Source of the DNA: Flavobacteriales bacterium
GTDB lineage: Bacteria > Bacteroidota > Bacteroidia > Flavobacteriales_F > PHOS-HE28
Reading direction: 5' to 3'
DNA length: 64,000 bases
Assembly (NCBI GenBank): GCA_026129465.1
Contig: JAHCIA010000001.1
Location: 3,011,503 to 3,075,502, forward strand
Shown here: one piece after another, positions 27,886-36,070 of the stretch
Position numbering within the stretch: position 1 is the stretch's first letter
How the letters are laid out: each line of letters starts with the position of its first letter
Program-made: the position numbers and the translations under genes
The notes under the pieces: model-generated
The model's input: the letters and a program-made list of their open reading frames with translations, nothing else
Told to the model about the DNA's origin: nothing
The model's database searches: none

Positions 27886-29145
27886 TCAGATCACCATGCC
27901 GGCCGCCACCGTCTCATTGGTGCCTTCATCGATGAGGATGAGGCTGCCGGTGATGCGGTTGCGCTTGTACTTGTCCACCGCCAGCGGCACCGTGGTGCGA
28001 AGCTTCACCCTGCCGATGTCGTTCATGCCGATGATCCGGTCGTCGGCCTTGTGCAGGGTGTTGATGTCCATCTTGTAGGTCACCTCCTTCACCATGCAGC
28101 GCGCGTCGCGGCTGGTGTGCTTCAGCGCGTACTTGCCGCCCACGGCGAGCGGCCGTTCGTTGAACCAGCACAGCATCACGTCGATGTCCTGGGTGACTTC
28201 CGGCTGGTTGTTGGGGCTCACGAGCATGTCGCCGCGGCTGATGTCGATCTCATCCTCCAGGGTGATGGCCACACTTTGTGGCGCGAAGCATTCCTCAACC
28301 CCTTCGTCGCCGATGTGGATGCTCTTGATGGTGCTGGTGAAGCCGCTGGGCAACACCTGCACGGGTTCACCCTTGCGGAACACGCCACTGGCCATGCGTC
28401 CCGCGAATCCCCGGTAATCATGGTGTTCAGTGGTATGCGGGCGGATCACGAACTGCACGGGCATGCGCCGGTCGATGTGGTTGATGTCGCCCGCGATGTG
28501 GATGTTCTCCAACAGGTACATCAGGGTGGGCCCCTGATACCAGGGCATGTTGCCGCCACGGTCCACCACCATGTCGCCTTTCAGCGCGCTCAGGGGGATG
28601 TAGCGGATATCCTGCACGTCCAGTTTGCTGCTGAAGTCCTCCAACTCGCGCTGGATGCGGGTGAAGACCTGCTCGTCGTAGCCCACCAGGTCCATCTTGT
28701 TCACGCAGAACACCACGTGTGGTATGCCCAGCAGCGAGGCGATGAAGGCGTGGCGATTGGTCTGCTCCTGGATGCCCCTGCGCGCGTCCACCAAAATGAT
28801 CGCCAGGTTGGCCGTGCTGGCGCCGGTGACCATGTTGCGCGTGTACTGGATGTGGCCCGGCGTGTCGGCGATGATGAATTTGCGCTTGGGCGTGGCGAAG
28901 TAGCGGTAGGCCACATCGATGGTGATGCCTTGTTCGCGTTCGGCACGGAGGCCGTCGGTGAGCAGCGAGAGGTCCACGTCGCCGTTGCCGCGCTTGGCAC
29001 TGGCCTTCTCCACGGCCTCCAACTGGTCGTCGAAGATGGCCTTGCTGTCATACAACAGCCGGCCGATCAAGGTGCTTTTGCCGTCGTCCACGCTACCCGC
29101 CGTGGTGAAGCGGAGCAGGTCCATATCGAGATATCCGTCCTTCAT
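27886..29145 (-). CDS. cysN: Sulfate adenylyltransferase subunit 1 (GTPase subunit)
   Basis: The GTP-driven subunit of ATP sulfurylase, 419 residues from the ATG at 29145. G-domain motifs are in order: GSVDDGKSTLIGRLLYD (P-loop), EQGITIDVAYRYF (switch I), ADTPGH and NKMDLVGY. The C-terminal EF-Tu-like barrels are present (RGFAGRMASGVFRKGEPVQVLPSG). There is no fused APS kinase domain; that activity is separately encoded by cysC. Third gene of the cysC-cysD-cysN run, separated from cysD by an 80-base repetitive spacer. Confidence 0.95.
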   Translation of the reverse strand: MKDGYLDMDLLRFTTAGSVDDGKSTLIGRLLYDSKAIFDDQLEAVEKASAKRGNGDVDLSLLTDGLRAEREQGITIDVAYRYFATPKRKFIIADTPGHIQYTRNMVTGASTANLAIILVDARRGIQEQTNRHAFIASLLGIPHVVFCVNKMDLVGYDEQVFTRIQRELEDFSSKLDVQDIRYIPLSALKGDMVVDRGGNMPWYQGPTLMYLLENIHIAGDINHIDRRMPVQFVIRPHTTEHHDYRGFAGRMASGVFRKGEPVQVLPSGFTSTIKSIHIGDEGVEECFAPQSVAITLEDEIDISRGDMLVSPNNQPEVTQDIDVMLCWFNERPLAVGGKYALKHTSRDARCMVKEVTYKMDINTLHKADDRIIGMNDIGRVKLRTTVPLAVDKYKRNRITGSLILIDEGTNETVAAGMVI

Positions 29146-29225
29146 AGTTCCAAGTTGTCTGTTGTCCGTTGTCATGTGTCAGTGGGAGCCGGGGTCTGAC
29201 CACTGACAACCAACAACTGTCCACA
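29146..29225. repeat. Short-word repeats and inverted repeat in cysD-cysN spacer
   Basis: The spacer holds tandem GTTGTCT/GTTGTCC/GTTGTCA words (about 29154-29174) and perfect 9-base arms TGTCAGTGG (29177-29185) and CCACTGACA (29200-29208). The flanking GTTGTC words extend the complementarity, so the RNA between the two genes can fold into a hairpin. Confidence 0.6.
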
Positions 29226-30131
29226 TCAGAAATACCCTTCCTTCTTCCGGTCTTCCATGGCCGCTTCGCTCCGCTTGTCATCCTGCCGGCTGCCCCGTTC
29301 GGTCACCCGCGACGACGCCACCTCCGCGATGATCTCCTCCAGCGATGCCGCCGGACTGTCCACCGCGCCGGTGCAAGTCATGTCGCCGATGGTACGGAAG
29401 CGCACGCGCATGGTGCCGACGGTCTCCTCGGGCCGGCGGTTGATGAAGGGCGAATCGGCGTAGATCACCCCGTCGCGCAGGAACACCGGCCGCTCGTGGC
29501 TGAAGTAGATGCTGGGGATCGGGATCTTCTCCAGCAGAATGTACTGCCACACGTCCATCTCGGTCCAGTTGCTGATGGGGAAAGCGCGGAAGTGCTCGCC
29601 GGGGCGCTTGCGGCCGTTGTACAGGTTCCACAGTTCGGGCCGCTGGTTCTTGGGGTCCCACTGGCCGAATTCATCGCGGTGGCTGAACACCCGTTCCTTG
29701 GCGCGGGCCTTTTCCTCGTCGCGTCGGCCGCCGCCGATGGCGCAGTCGATCCTGTGCGCCTCGATGGTGTCCAGCAGGGTCACCGTCTGCAGCTTGTTGC
29801 GGCTGGCATACCAACCGGTCTCCTCGGTCACCTTGCCTTGGTCGATGCTCTCCTGTACGCTGCCCACGATCAGCTTGGCGCCATGCTCGGCCACCAGCGC
29901 ATCTCGGAAGGCGATGGTCTCCTCGAAATTGTGGCCGGTGTCCACATGCACCAGCGGGAAAGGCACCTTGGCCGGGAAGAAGGCCTTGCGCGCCAGGTGG
30001 AAGCACACGATGGAGTCCTTGCCGCCGCTGAAGAGCAGCGCGGGGTTCTCGAACTGGGCAGCCACCTCGCGCAGGATGTGGAGGCTCTCGCTCTCCAGTT
30101 CCTTCAGGTGGGTAAGTCGGTAGGAATGCAT
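29226..30131 (-). CDS. cysD: Sulfate adenylyltransferase subunit 2
   Basis: The catalytic ATP-sulfurylase subunit forming adenosine 5'-phosphosulfate. The 301-residue protein starts at the ATG at 30131 (MHSYRLTHLKELE), has the PP-loop ALLFSGGKDSIVCFHLA, then FPLVHVDTGHNFEETI, AIGGGRRDEEKARAKER and FPISNWTEMDVWQYI, and the C-terminal tail DRKKEGYF, all standard CysD features. It lies 8 bases after cysC. Confidence 0.96.
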   Translation of the reverse strand: MHSYRLTHLKELESESLHILREVAAQFENPALLFSGGKDSIVCFHLARKAFFPAKVPFPLVHVDTGHNFEETIAFRDALVAEHGAKLIVGSVQESIDQGKVTEETGWYASRNKLQTVTLLDTIEAHRIDCAIGGGRRDEEKARAKERVFSHRDEFGQWDPKNQRPELWNLYNGRKRPGEHFRAFPISNWTEMDVWQYILLEKIPIPSIYFSHERPVFLRDGVIYADSPFINRRPEETVGTMRVRFRTIGDMTCTGAVDSPAASLEEIIAEVASSRVTERGSRQDDKRSEAAMEDRKKEGYF

Positions 30132-30139
30132 GGTCGGTC

Positions 30140-30748
30140 TCAGGTCCGGTGTATCCGTGGCAGGATGACGTTCAGCAGGTCTTGGGCGTTCTCCTCCATG
30201 GGGCGCCCCACGGTGTGGATAACGATGTCGGCCGCAGGCGGTGGCTCGAAGGGCGCACTGATGCCTGTGAAGTCCTTCACCTCTCCGGCGCGTGCCTTGG
30301 CATAGAGGCCTTTCACATCGCGGCGTTCGCACTCCTCCAGCGGCGTGTCGACGAAGACCTCCACGAAGTCGTCGATACCGATGATCGCCTTCGCCTGCTC
30401 CCGGATGGCGATGGTGGGCGAGACGAAGCAGCAGATGGTCACCGTGCCATTGCCCACGAAGAGCCTGGCCACTTCGGCGATGCGGCGGATGTTCTCCGTG
30501 CGGTCGGCCTCGCTGAAGCCCAGATTGTTGTTGATGCCGGTGCGCACATTGTCACCGTCGAGCACCATGGTGTGGATGCCCTCGGCATGCAGGCGGCGTT
30601 CCAGTTCAGCGGCGATGGTGCTTTTCCCGCTCCCGCTGAGGCCGGTCATCCAGAGGCACAGCCCGCGCTGGCCGAGCAGGGCCTCCTTGTCGCGGCGCGC
30701 GAGCAGGCGGTCGAATACGGGGTGGATGTGGGCTGGCCGAGGCGCCAT
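30140..30748 (-). CDS. cysC: Adenylyl-sulfate kinase
   Basis: Phosphorylates APS to PAPS, the sulfate donor for sulfotransferases or for PAPS reductase. 202 residues from the ATG at 30748. The P-loop is TGLSGSGKST, followed by VLDGDNVRTGINNNLGFS, RTENIRRIAEVA, FVSPTIAIREQA and CERRDVKGLYAKARAG, the full APS-kinase set. A near-consensus -7 box lies just upstream. First gene of the run; no sulfite-producing reductase gene is present in the window. Confidence 0.96.
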   Translation of the reverse strand: MAPRPAHIHPVFDRLLARRDKEALLGQRGLCLWMTGLSGSGKSTIAAELERRLHAEGIHTMVLDGDNVRTGINNNLGFSEADRTENIRRIAEVARLFVGNGTVTICCFVSPTIAIREQAKAIIGIDDFVEVFVDTPLEECERRDVKGLYAKARAGEVKDFTGISAPFEPPPAADIVIHTVGRPMEENAQDLLNVILPRIHRT

Positions 30749-30760
30749 GGAAAAGCGGCG

Positions 30761-30768
30761 CGAAGGTA
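30761..30768 (-). promoter_or_regulatory. -7 box of cysC promoter
   Basis: On the minus strand TACCTTCG followed by CGCC, one mismatch to TAnnTTTG and identical to the box upstream of the metH riboswitch. It ends 12 bases before the cysC ATG. Confidence 0.45.
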
Positions 30769-30799
30769 CTGGATCCGAGGGGGTGGCGAAGCACCCGCC

Positions 30800-30807
30800 T
30801 ATCTTTG
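30800..30807 (+). promoter_or_regulatory. -7 box of deoC promoter
   Basis: TATCTTTG matches exactly and ends only 7 bases before the deoC ATG, so the transcript may be leaderless or nearly so. Confidence 0.55.
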
Positions 30808-30814
30808 ACCGACC

Positions 30815-31741
30815 ATGTCCGCCGCCACCAGGATCCCACCCCGCCCAGCCTTCGACCCGCGCCAGAGCCCCACTGTGGACCAGGTGGGCATCGAGGAGCG
30901 CGTGGCACGCATCAAGGCCCGCAGCATCAAGAAGGAGGCGAAAGTGCAGGGCATGATGCTGGCCCTGAGCATGATCGACCTCACCACCTTGGAAGGTGCC
31001 GACACCACCAGCAAGGTGCGGCAGATGTGCTTCAAGGCCATGCACCTGCACGACCAGTTGCCCGGCCTGCCCACAGTGGCCGCGGTGTGCGTGTATCCCT
31101 CGCTGGTCAAAGTGGCGAAGAAGGCCCTTGATGGCAGTGGCGTGAAGGTGGCCAGCGTTTCAACGGCCTTCCCCAGCGGCCAGGCCCCACGCAACGTGAA
31201 GATCGCCGACACCAGATTCGCCGTGAGCGAAGGCGCCGATGAGATCGACATGGTGATCAGCCGGGGGAGGTTCCATACGGGCGACCACAACTTCGTCTTC
31301 GACGAGATCGCCGCCATCAAGGAAGCATGCGGCGAGGCGCGCCTGAAAGTGATCCTGGAGACCGGCGAACTCGGCACCTACGATAAGGTGCGCCTGGCCA
31401 GTGACATCGCGATCGCAGCTGGTGCCGACTTCATCAAGACCAGCACCGGCAAGATCAACCCGGCCGCCACCATGGAGGTGACGCTCGTGATGCTGCACGC
31501 CATTCGCGACCATTACCTGAAGACCGGGGAAATGATCGCCATGAAGCCCGCCGGTGGCATCCGCACCAGCAAGCAGGCGCTGCACTACCTGATGATGGTG
31601 AAGGAGGAACTCGGCCCCGAATGGCTGAGCAACCACTGGTTCCGCTTCGGTGCCAGCAGCCTGGCCAACGACATCCTGATGCAGTTGCAGAAGGAGGCCG
31701 ATGGCCACTACCAGAGCGCCGACTACTTCAGTCTGGACTGA
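30815..31741 (+). CDS. deoC: Deoxyribose-phosphate aldolase
   Basis: Cleaves 2-deoxyribose-5-phosphate to glyceraldehyde-3-phosphate and acetaldehyde. The 308-residue protein carries MIDLTTLEGADT near residue 54, AAVCVYPSLV, ASVSTAFPSGQ, EIDMVISRGRF, KVILETGELG, the Schiff-base lysine in DFIKTSTGKI, and MKPAGGIRTS. Its product acetaldehyde fits the aldehyde dehydrogenase gene that follows. It ends with a strong hairpin about 45 bases downstream. Confidence 0.96.
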   Translation: MSAATRIPPRPAFDPRQSPTVDQVGIEERVARIKARSIKKEAKVQGMMLALSMIDLTTLEGADTTSKVRQMCFKAMHLHDQLPGLPTVAAVCVYPSLVKVAKKALDGSGVKVASVSTAFPSGQAPRNVKIADTRFAVSEGADEIDMVISRGRFHTGDHNFVFDEIAAIKEACGEARLKVILETGELGTYDKVRLASDIAIAAGADFIKTSTGKINPAATMEVTLVMLHAIRDHYLKTGEMIAMKPAGGIRTSKQALHYLMMVKEELGPEWLSNHWFRFGASSLANDILMQLQKEADGHYQSADYFSLD

Positions 31742-31784
31742 GGGGTACCCCGTGTACCTCTTCTGATGGTGCCCTGAAAAAGCA

Positions 31785-31810
31785 GGACCCGGCTTGGTGA
31801 AGCCGGGTCC
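31785..31810 (+). terminator. Strong hairpin downstream of deoC
   Basis: GGACCCGGCTT (31785-31795) and AAGCCGGGTCC (31800-31810) form a perfect 11-base stem with a GGTG loop, preceded by AAAAA but not followed by a T-run. It probably ends or attenuates deoC transcription. Confidence 0.55.
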
Positions 31811-31869
31811 CGGATAAGGCGGGGCTATAACGATAGTATTTCCGGTACACCATTACCCCGCCGGATAGT

Positions 31870-32013
31870 TCAGCGCAGTATGCTGTGCAGGCCGAAGAGG
31901 GCGGCAAGAGAAAGCAGCAGGGCCAGCCACCACAGCATGGTGGCCATGCGCACCCCCTTCTGGGAAGAGGTGTCACGGCCTTTCATCCCGCTTTTCATCA
32001 TCGTTTCTTCCAT
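31870..32013 (-). CDS. Small putative membrane protein
   Basis: A 47-residue frame from an ATG at 32013: a basic N-terminal part (MKSGMKGRDTSSQKG) and one hydrophobic helix (MLWWLALLLSLAALFGL) before HSILR. The composition is plausible for a small single-pass protein with the N-terminus inside, but no family is recognised and no promoter is clear. The rest of 31742-32202 holds only hairpins: the deoC terminator, and GGCGGGG/CCCCGCC arms at about 31817-31864 downstream of this frame. Confidence 0.35.
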   Translation of the reverse strand: MEETMMKSGMKGRDTSSQKGVRMATMLWWLALLLSLAALFGLHSILR

Positions 32014-32168
32014 GGTCAGCTTGTCCGCCGCCAAGTTCGGGGCATGGAAAACGGGAATCAATGGGGATTTTTCACAGTATGGCGGGTCGCACCCGGAGGC
32101 CCTTGCATTGGCCTGCGGACCGCGCCAGACTTAGGGGAAAGCCCGTCAGTCATCAGCCGGCAGGGGTC

Positions 32169-32176
32169 TATCTTTG
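32169..32176 (+). promoter_or_regulatory. -7 box of aldehyde dehydrogenase promoter
   Basis: TATCTTTG, exact match to TAnnTTTG, 26 bases ahead of the ATG at 32203; supports that ATG over the long in-frame upstream extension. Confidence 0.55.
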
Positions 32177-32202
32177 GTCGCATCGTCATCAGCTCCGCAA
32201 CC

Positions 32203-33660
32203 ATGCCCACGAAGAAGAGTTCCACCTCCTGGACCCTCGCCCCAGCCCCCGAAAGCAAGGACCACTTCACCCTGAAGAGCGAGTACGACCTCTTCATCAA
32301 CGGCAAGTGGCAGAAGCCCAAGAGCGGGAAGTACTTCGACACCATCAACCCCGCCAACGAGAAGGTCCTCTCGCGCATCGCCGAGGCCAATGAGGCCGAT
32401 GTGGACGCCGCCGTGAAAGCCGCGCGCAAGGCCTACGACACCGTGTGGAGCAAGATGCCTGCGAGCGAACGCGCCAAGTACATCTACCGCATCGCGCGGC
32501 TGCTGCAGGAGAAGGCCCGCGAGTTCGCCGTCATCGAGAGCATGGACGGCGGCAAGGCCATCCGTGAAAGTCGCGACGTGGACGTACCGCTCGCCGCCGC
32601 ACATTTCTTCTACTACGCCGGTTGGGCCGACAAGCTCCACTATGCCTTCCCTGGCAAGACCGTATCGCCGCTCGGCGTGGCCGGACAGGTCATCCCCTGG
32701 AACTTCCCGCTGCTCATGGCCGCGTGGAAGCTCGCCCCCGCGCTCGCTTGCGGCAACACCGTGGTGCTGAAACCCGCCGAGACCACGCCGCTCACCGCGC
32801 TCAAGCTCGCGGAACTGTTGCAGGAAGCCGAGCTCCCCGATGGCGTCGTCAACATCGTCACCGGTGCGGGCGCCACGGGCGCGGCGGTGGTCAACCATCC
32901 GGATGTGAACAAGGTCGCCTTCACCGGCAGCACCGGCGTGGGCAAGCTCATCCAGCGCGCCACCGCGGGCAGCGGCAAGAAGCTCACCCTCGAGCTCGGC
33001 GGCAAAGCGGCCAACATCATCTTCGCCGATGCCACCATCGACCAGGCCGTGGAAGGCATCATCAACGGCATCTACTTCAACCAGGGCCACGTGTGCTGCG
33101 CCGGCAGCCGCCTCTTCGTGGAGGAAGGCGTGTACGACGAAGTGATCCGCAAGCTCAAGCACCGCATGCGCTCGCTCGTCGTGGGCGATCCACTCGACAA
33201 GAACACCGACATCGGCGCCATCAACAGCCGCGAGCAGCTCGGCACCATCAACAAATACCTCAAGGTGGGCCAGGCCGATGGCGCGGAGATGTACCAGCCC
33301 GCCTGCGACCTGCCGAACAAGGGCTTCTGGTGCCGCCCCACGCTCTTCCTCAACGTGGCGCAGAGCGCGCGCATCGCGCAGGAGGAGATCTTCGGCCCCG
33401 TGCTCGCCGTGCAGACCTTCCGCACCGTGGACGAGGTGATCCAGAAAGCCAACAACACGCCCTACGGCCTCAGCGCCGGCGTATGGACGGACAAGGGCAG
33501 CAAGATCTTCAACCTCACCAGCAAATTGCGCGCGGGCGTCATCTGGGCCAACACCTACAACAAGTTCGATCCCACCTCACCCTTCGGCGGCTACAAGGAA
33601 AGCGGGTATGGAAGGGAAGGTGGGTTGCATGGACTGGGGGCGTACTTGAATTTGAATTGA
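32203..33660 (+). CDS. Aldehyde dehydrogenase, catalytic (ALDH16-like N-terminal half)
   Basis: A 485-residue NAD(P)-dependent aldehyde dehydrogenase. It has LFINGKWQ at the start, GVAGQVIPWNFPLLMAAWK, the cofactor-binding FTGSTGVGK, the general-base LELGGKAAN and the catalytic cysteine in NQGHVCCAGSR (Cys298), then EEIFGPVLAVQTF and SPFGGYKESGYGREGG. Full length for the family. With deoC upstream and a catalytically empty ALDH-like gene downstream (38294), the natural reading is oxidation of the acetaldehyde from deoxyribose breakdown. The two ALDH genes are now separated by an insertion sequence and accessory genes. Confidence 0.93.
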   Translation: MPTKKSSTSWTLAPAPESKDHFTLKSEYDLFINGKWQKPKSGKYFDTINPANEKVLSRIAEANEADVDAAVKAARKAYDTVWSKMPASERAKYIYRIARLLQEKAREFAVIESMDGGKAIRESRDVDVPLAAAHFFYYAGWADKLHYAFPGKTVSPLGVAGQVIPWNFPLLMAAWKLAPALACGNTVVLKPAETTPLTALKLAELLQEAELPDGVVNIVTGAGATGAAVVNHPDVNKVAFTGSTGVGKLIQRATAGSGKKLTLELGGKAANIIFADATIDQAVEGIINGIYFNQGHVCCAGSRLFVEEGVYDEVIRKLKHRMRSLVVGDPLDKNTDIGAINSREQLGTINKYLKVGQADGAEMYQPACDLPNKGFWCRPTLFLNVAQSARIAQEEIFGPVLAVQTFRTVDEVIQKANNTPYGLSAGVWTDKGSKIFNLTSKLRAGVIWANTYNKFDPTSPFGGYKESGYGREGGLHGLGAYLNLN

Positions 33661-33712
33661 CTTTGGGCGTGCCCCCGGCTCAAATGCAGCCGGGGTCGGG
33701 CTATCCGCAGTA

Positions 33713-34606
33713 GAAGCCATCTCAAAATAGTTTGCGCATGAGGATCATGGCACAAGCGAGCTGGACGAAGCCCAGGAAGTTGATGCTGTGATACTCGTAG
33801 CGGACCACAGTACGCCTGAAGTTGTTGAGCCAGGCGAAGCATCGCTCCACCTTCCATCTCCGCTTGTATCTGCGAAGCTCCCTTCCATCTTGGGATTTTG
33901 AACGCCCTGCGCGGTTCGGTGCGATCATGCGGACCTTCCTGCGCTTGAGCTTGCGATCGAGCTGATCGCTATCGTAGGCCTTGTCGCCGATGAGCACTTG
34001 GGGCAATTCTTCCATGAAACGCGCGGCCAGCGTTTGGGTCACGAGCTTCACTTCGTGGGTGCTGGCTCCGAAGGTCCGTACGGCGATAGGAAGACCAGCA
34101 GCGTCTGTGACGACCATGATCTTGGTGCCTTTACCTCGCTTAGTCGGGCCGATATGGAGCCCCCTTTTTTGGCACTGGAGAAGGTGCCATCGATGAAGCA
34201 TTCTGTGATGTCGATCTTCCCTCTTCGTTTGAGGTCCTGCGCCAAGGCCCACAGCACCTTGTCCCATACGCCCTGCTGACACCAGCGCTGGAAGTACCGA
34301 TGGCACGACTGGTAAGGAGGGTAGCGCGGTGGAAGATCCTGCCATCTGGCTCCTGTCCGGCAGATCCATAATACCCCATTGAACACCTCCCGAGCATCCA
34401 GTGGCTTCCTGCCACGCGTCTCGGTCCTCTCTTGAATAGGTGAGAGCAGGTCCTTGACCGCTTCCCACTGGGCGTCCGTGCAGTCCATCGTTTTGGACAT
34501 CGAAAGAGGACATGCACGGTGAAAGGATCAAGACCCTCCCTTCTTCGGTTGTCAAACGCCCGTTGTTCATGGCTCAGGACACCTCAACTATTTTTGAGAT
34601 GGCCTC
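33713..34606 (-). mobile_element. IS5-family (IS427-group) insertion sequence, complete
   Basis: 894 bases bounded by imperfect inverted repeats: the left end GAAGCCATCTCAAAATAGTT and the right end, read inward, GAGGCCATCTCAAAAATAGT. A TA lies immediately outside both ends (33711-33712 and 34607-34608), consistent with the short TA duplication of the IS427 group. Two overlapping transposase frames with an A6 slippery run are also typical of that group. Nothing in the element looks decayed. Confidence 0.88.
33722..34500 (-). CDS. IS5-family transposase, two frames joined by -1 frameshift
   Basis: The first frame starts at the ATG at 34500 ([19 protein letters not shown]) and carries [19 protein letters not shown] and the first catalytic aspartate in [13 protein letters not shown]; it ends at 34048. 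The second frame overlaps it in the -1 register and runs to 33722 with the second aspartate in [11 protein letters not shown] and the glutamate in [16 protein letters not shown]. The switch should occur at the A6 run (T6 at 34165-34170 on the plus strand) followed by G5. The joined protein would be about 260 residues, a normal IS427-type DDE transposase. Confidence 0.88.
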
Positions 34607-34728
34607 TAGTCCTCGCTGCGCTGCGGGCTACTTGCTCCTATCCCTCACGCGAATTCATCGCCCTAAGACAAGAGTCGAGACGCCTACTACCCGAAGAACA
34701 CTTCGATATTTGTAGACTTCAGCGCGTC
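34607..34728. repeat. Right half of a dispersed intergenic repeat split by the insertion sequence
   Basis: Without the element, 33661-33710 would join 34609-34660 to give a unit running from GGGCGTGCCCCCGGCT, through GGTCGGGCTATCCGCAGTA, to GGGCTACTTGC and TATCCCTCACGCG. This resembles the GGGCGT...ACGCG repeats scattered in many Bacteroidota genomes, from memory. An open frame runs through it but its sequence is that of the repeat, not a protein start. Confidence 0.5.
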
Positions 34729-36066
34729 ATGATTGCCGAAAGATTAGCCCAGCACATCGATGCTGAGGGCTATGCAATTCTCTCAACGCTTGTCGATGAG
34801 ATTCAGGAGAAGGTGCAGCCCGACGTGCGCGTGGGCTCTCAAGCTGAACAGCAAGCAATCGACATAACGGATAGGATTGTTGGGGGCTCCATTATCTACG
34901 GGTCTGCACTTGAAGGAAGCGGAGAGTACATGAAAAGATGTCGACACGGTCAATGCGTGGTTCTGCGCGGGAAGGGCATGGAGCGTTTTCGCAAGCTCAT
35001 CCACTCAGTTTCAAGGGAGCGTGAAGTATATGCTTCGGTCACGACCAATTTCGTGGAGCAGACCTTGTTCGCATGGCTACTTGATTCTCACGATAGCAAG
35101 AGGGTCACGCAATCGTTGTCTGTTCATTTGAGCAACGCTATTGAAGCGGCCATTCGCACTTATAAAGTGCATTTCTTGATAATGCACTTGGACATCAAGC
35201 GTCCATTCCAAATTGGCCGATGTGACTTCGGCTTCTTTTCCGGTAGCTTCTTTGATTCGCTACAAGGCAACAGTCCGGAAGACCCAAATTCAGGTTTTGA
35301 GGTAGCTCGAGAGAAGTACCAAGGGAAGGTCTTTGTCGCGATTGAAGTAAGAGCAGAGGCGCAGCGCGCTGGCGAGATCGCGCTTGAGCATTGTAGCCTG
35401 GCCGTGGATGTTCTCAAGATCTGCTCTGACACCTTGGATGACCCAACCTACAAGCTCAGCTTTGATATGGATCGCCGAGTCCGTGAGAACTTGATGAACG
35501 AGACCATTCTGTGTGAGGTAGGAAAGGCCGATTCATTTAATGTGACCTATACCCGACAGCCAAACCACCATGCTATAGGCGATGAAGAGTTCGCCCGCAT
35601 GAAGTCTCGTCAATGTGGTGACATTCACCGGTTCATTCGCTCTCTTTCAGCAAGCCCAAGCGAAATAGAGAGGCTTATCCTGAATGCGATACGACGATTC
35701 GGTGCTGCAATCTCAACCACCGTGCTTCATCAACGCACCAGTGAATTGTTCACCATTCTAGAGTCCCTGGTAGTGGAGGATAACGATTCCCGAATAATTG
35801 ACTCACTCTGCAAGTATTGTTCTCGACTGATTTTTAGGAAGGTTGAAGATCGTGTCGACGCCATCCGGATTCTCAAAGCGATGTATAAGGTGCGAAGCGC
35901 ATGGATGCATCATGCCAAGGCCAAGGAATTCGACATGAACGACATGCGCCGACTTCAGTTAATCGTGCTCATGGTACTTCTGAGTTTGATACAGAAGTCA
36001 AAGTCGGTCAAGACGAAGAGGGAGGTTCTTGCCGAGATAGACAGCGCTATTCTGGCAGCAGGTTAA
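34729..36066 (+). CDS. Apea-like HEPN domain protein, possible defence ribonuclease
   Basis: 445 residues from the ATG at 34729; a longer in-frame start at 34519 lies inside the insertion sequence and is rejected. The C-terminal third carries a HEPN-type helical domain with MYKVRSAWMHH: Arg389 and His394/His395 form the R-x4-6-H motif used by HEPN ribonucleases, in the form typical of Apea-like HEPN proteins. The N-terminal two thirds are unrecognised. HEPN proteins often act in toxin, abortive-infection or RNA-cleaving defence roles; here that is inference. Codon usage is visibly AT-richer than the neighbours, and the gene sits between an insertion sequence and hairpin repeats, signs of horizontal transfer. 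Confidence 0.7.
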   Translation: MIAERLAQHIDAEGYAILSTLVDEIQEKVQPDVRVGSQAEQQAIDITDRIVGGSIIYGSALEGSGEYMKRCRHGQCVVLRGKGMERFRKLIHSVSREREVYASVTTNFVEQTLFAWLLDSHDSKRVTQSLSVHLSNAIEAAIRTYKVHFLIMHLDIKRPFQIGRCDFGFFSGSFFDSLQGNSPEDPNSGFEVAREKYQGKVFVAIEVRAEAQRAGEIALEHCSLAVDVLKICSDTLDDPTYKLSFDMDRRVRENLMNETILCEVGKADSFNVTYTRQPNHHAIGDEEFARMKSRQCGDIHRFIRSLSASPSEIERLILNAIRRFGAAISTTVLHQRTSELFTILESLVVEDNDSRIIDSLCKYCSRLIFRKVEDRVDAIRILKAMYKVRSAWMHHAKAKEFDMNDMRRLQLIVLMVLLSLIQKSKSVKTKREVLAEIDSAILAAG

Positions 36067-36070
36067 CCCC

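Noticed and set aside
31885-32202. Upstream extension of the aldehyde dehydrogenase
   Set aside because: It lies before the exact -7 box at 32169-32176 and lacks ALDH features; the family start is at 32203.
34519-34728. Upstream extension of the HEPN gene
   Set aside because: It begins inside the insertion sequence and crosses its terminal repeat and the dispersed repeat; the ATG at 34729 is the natural start.
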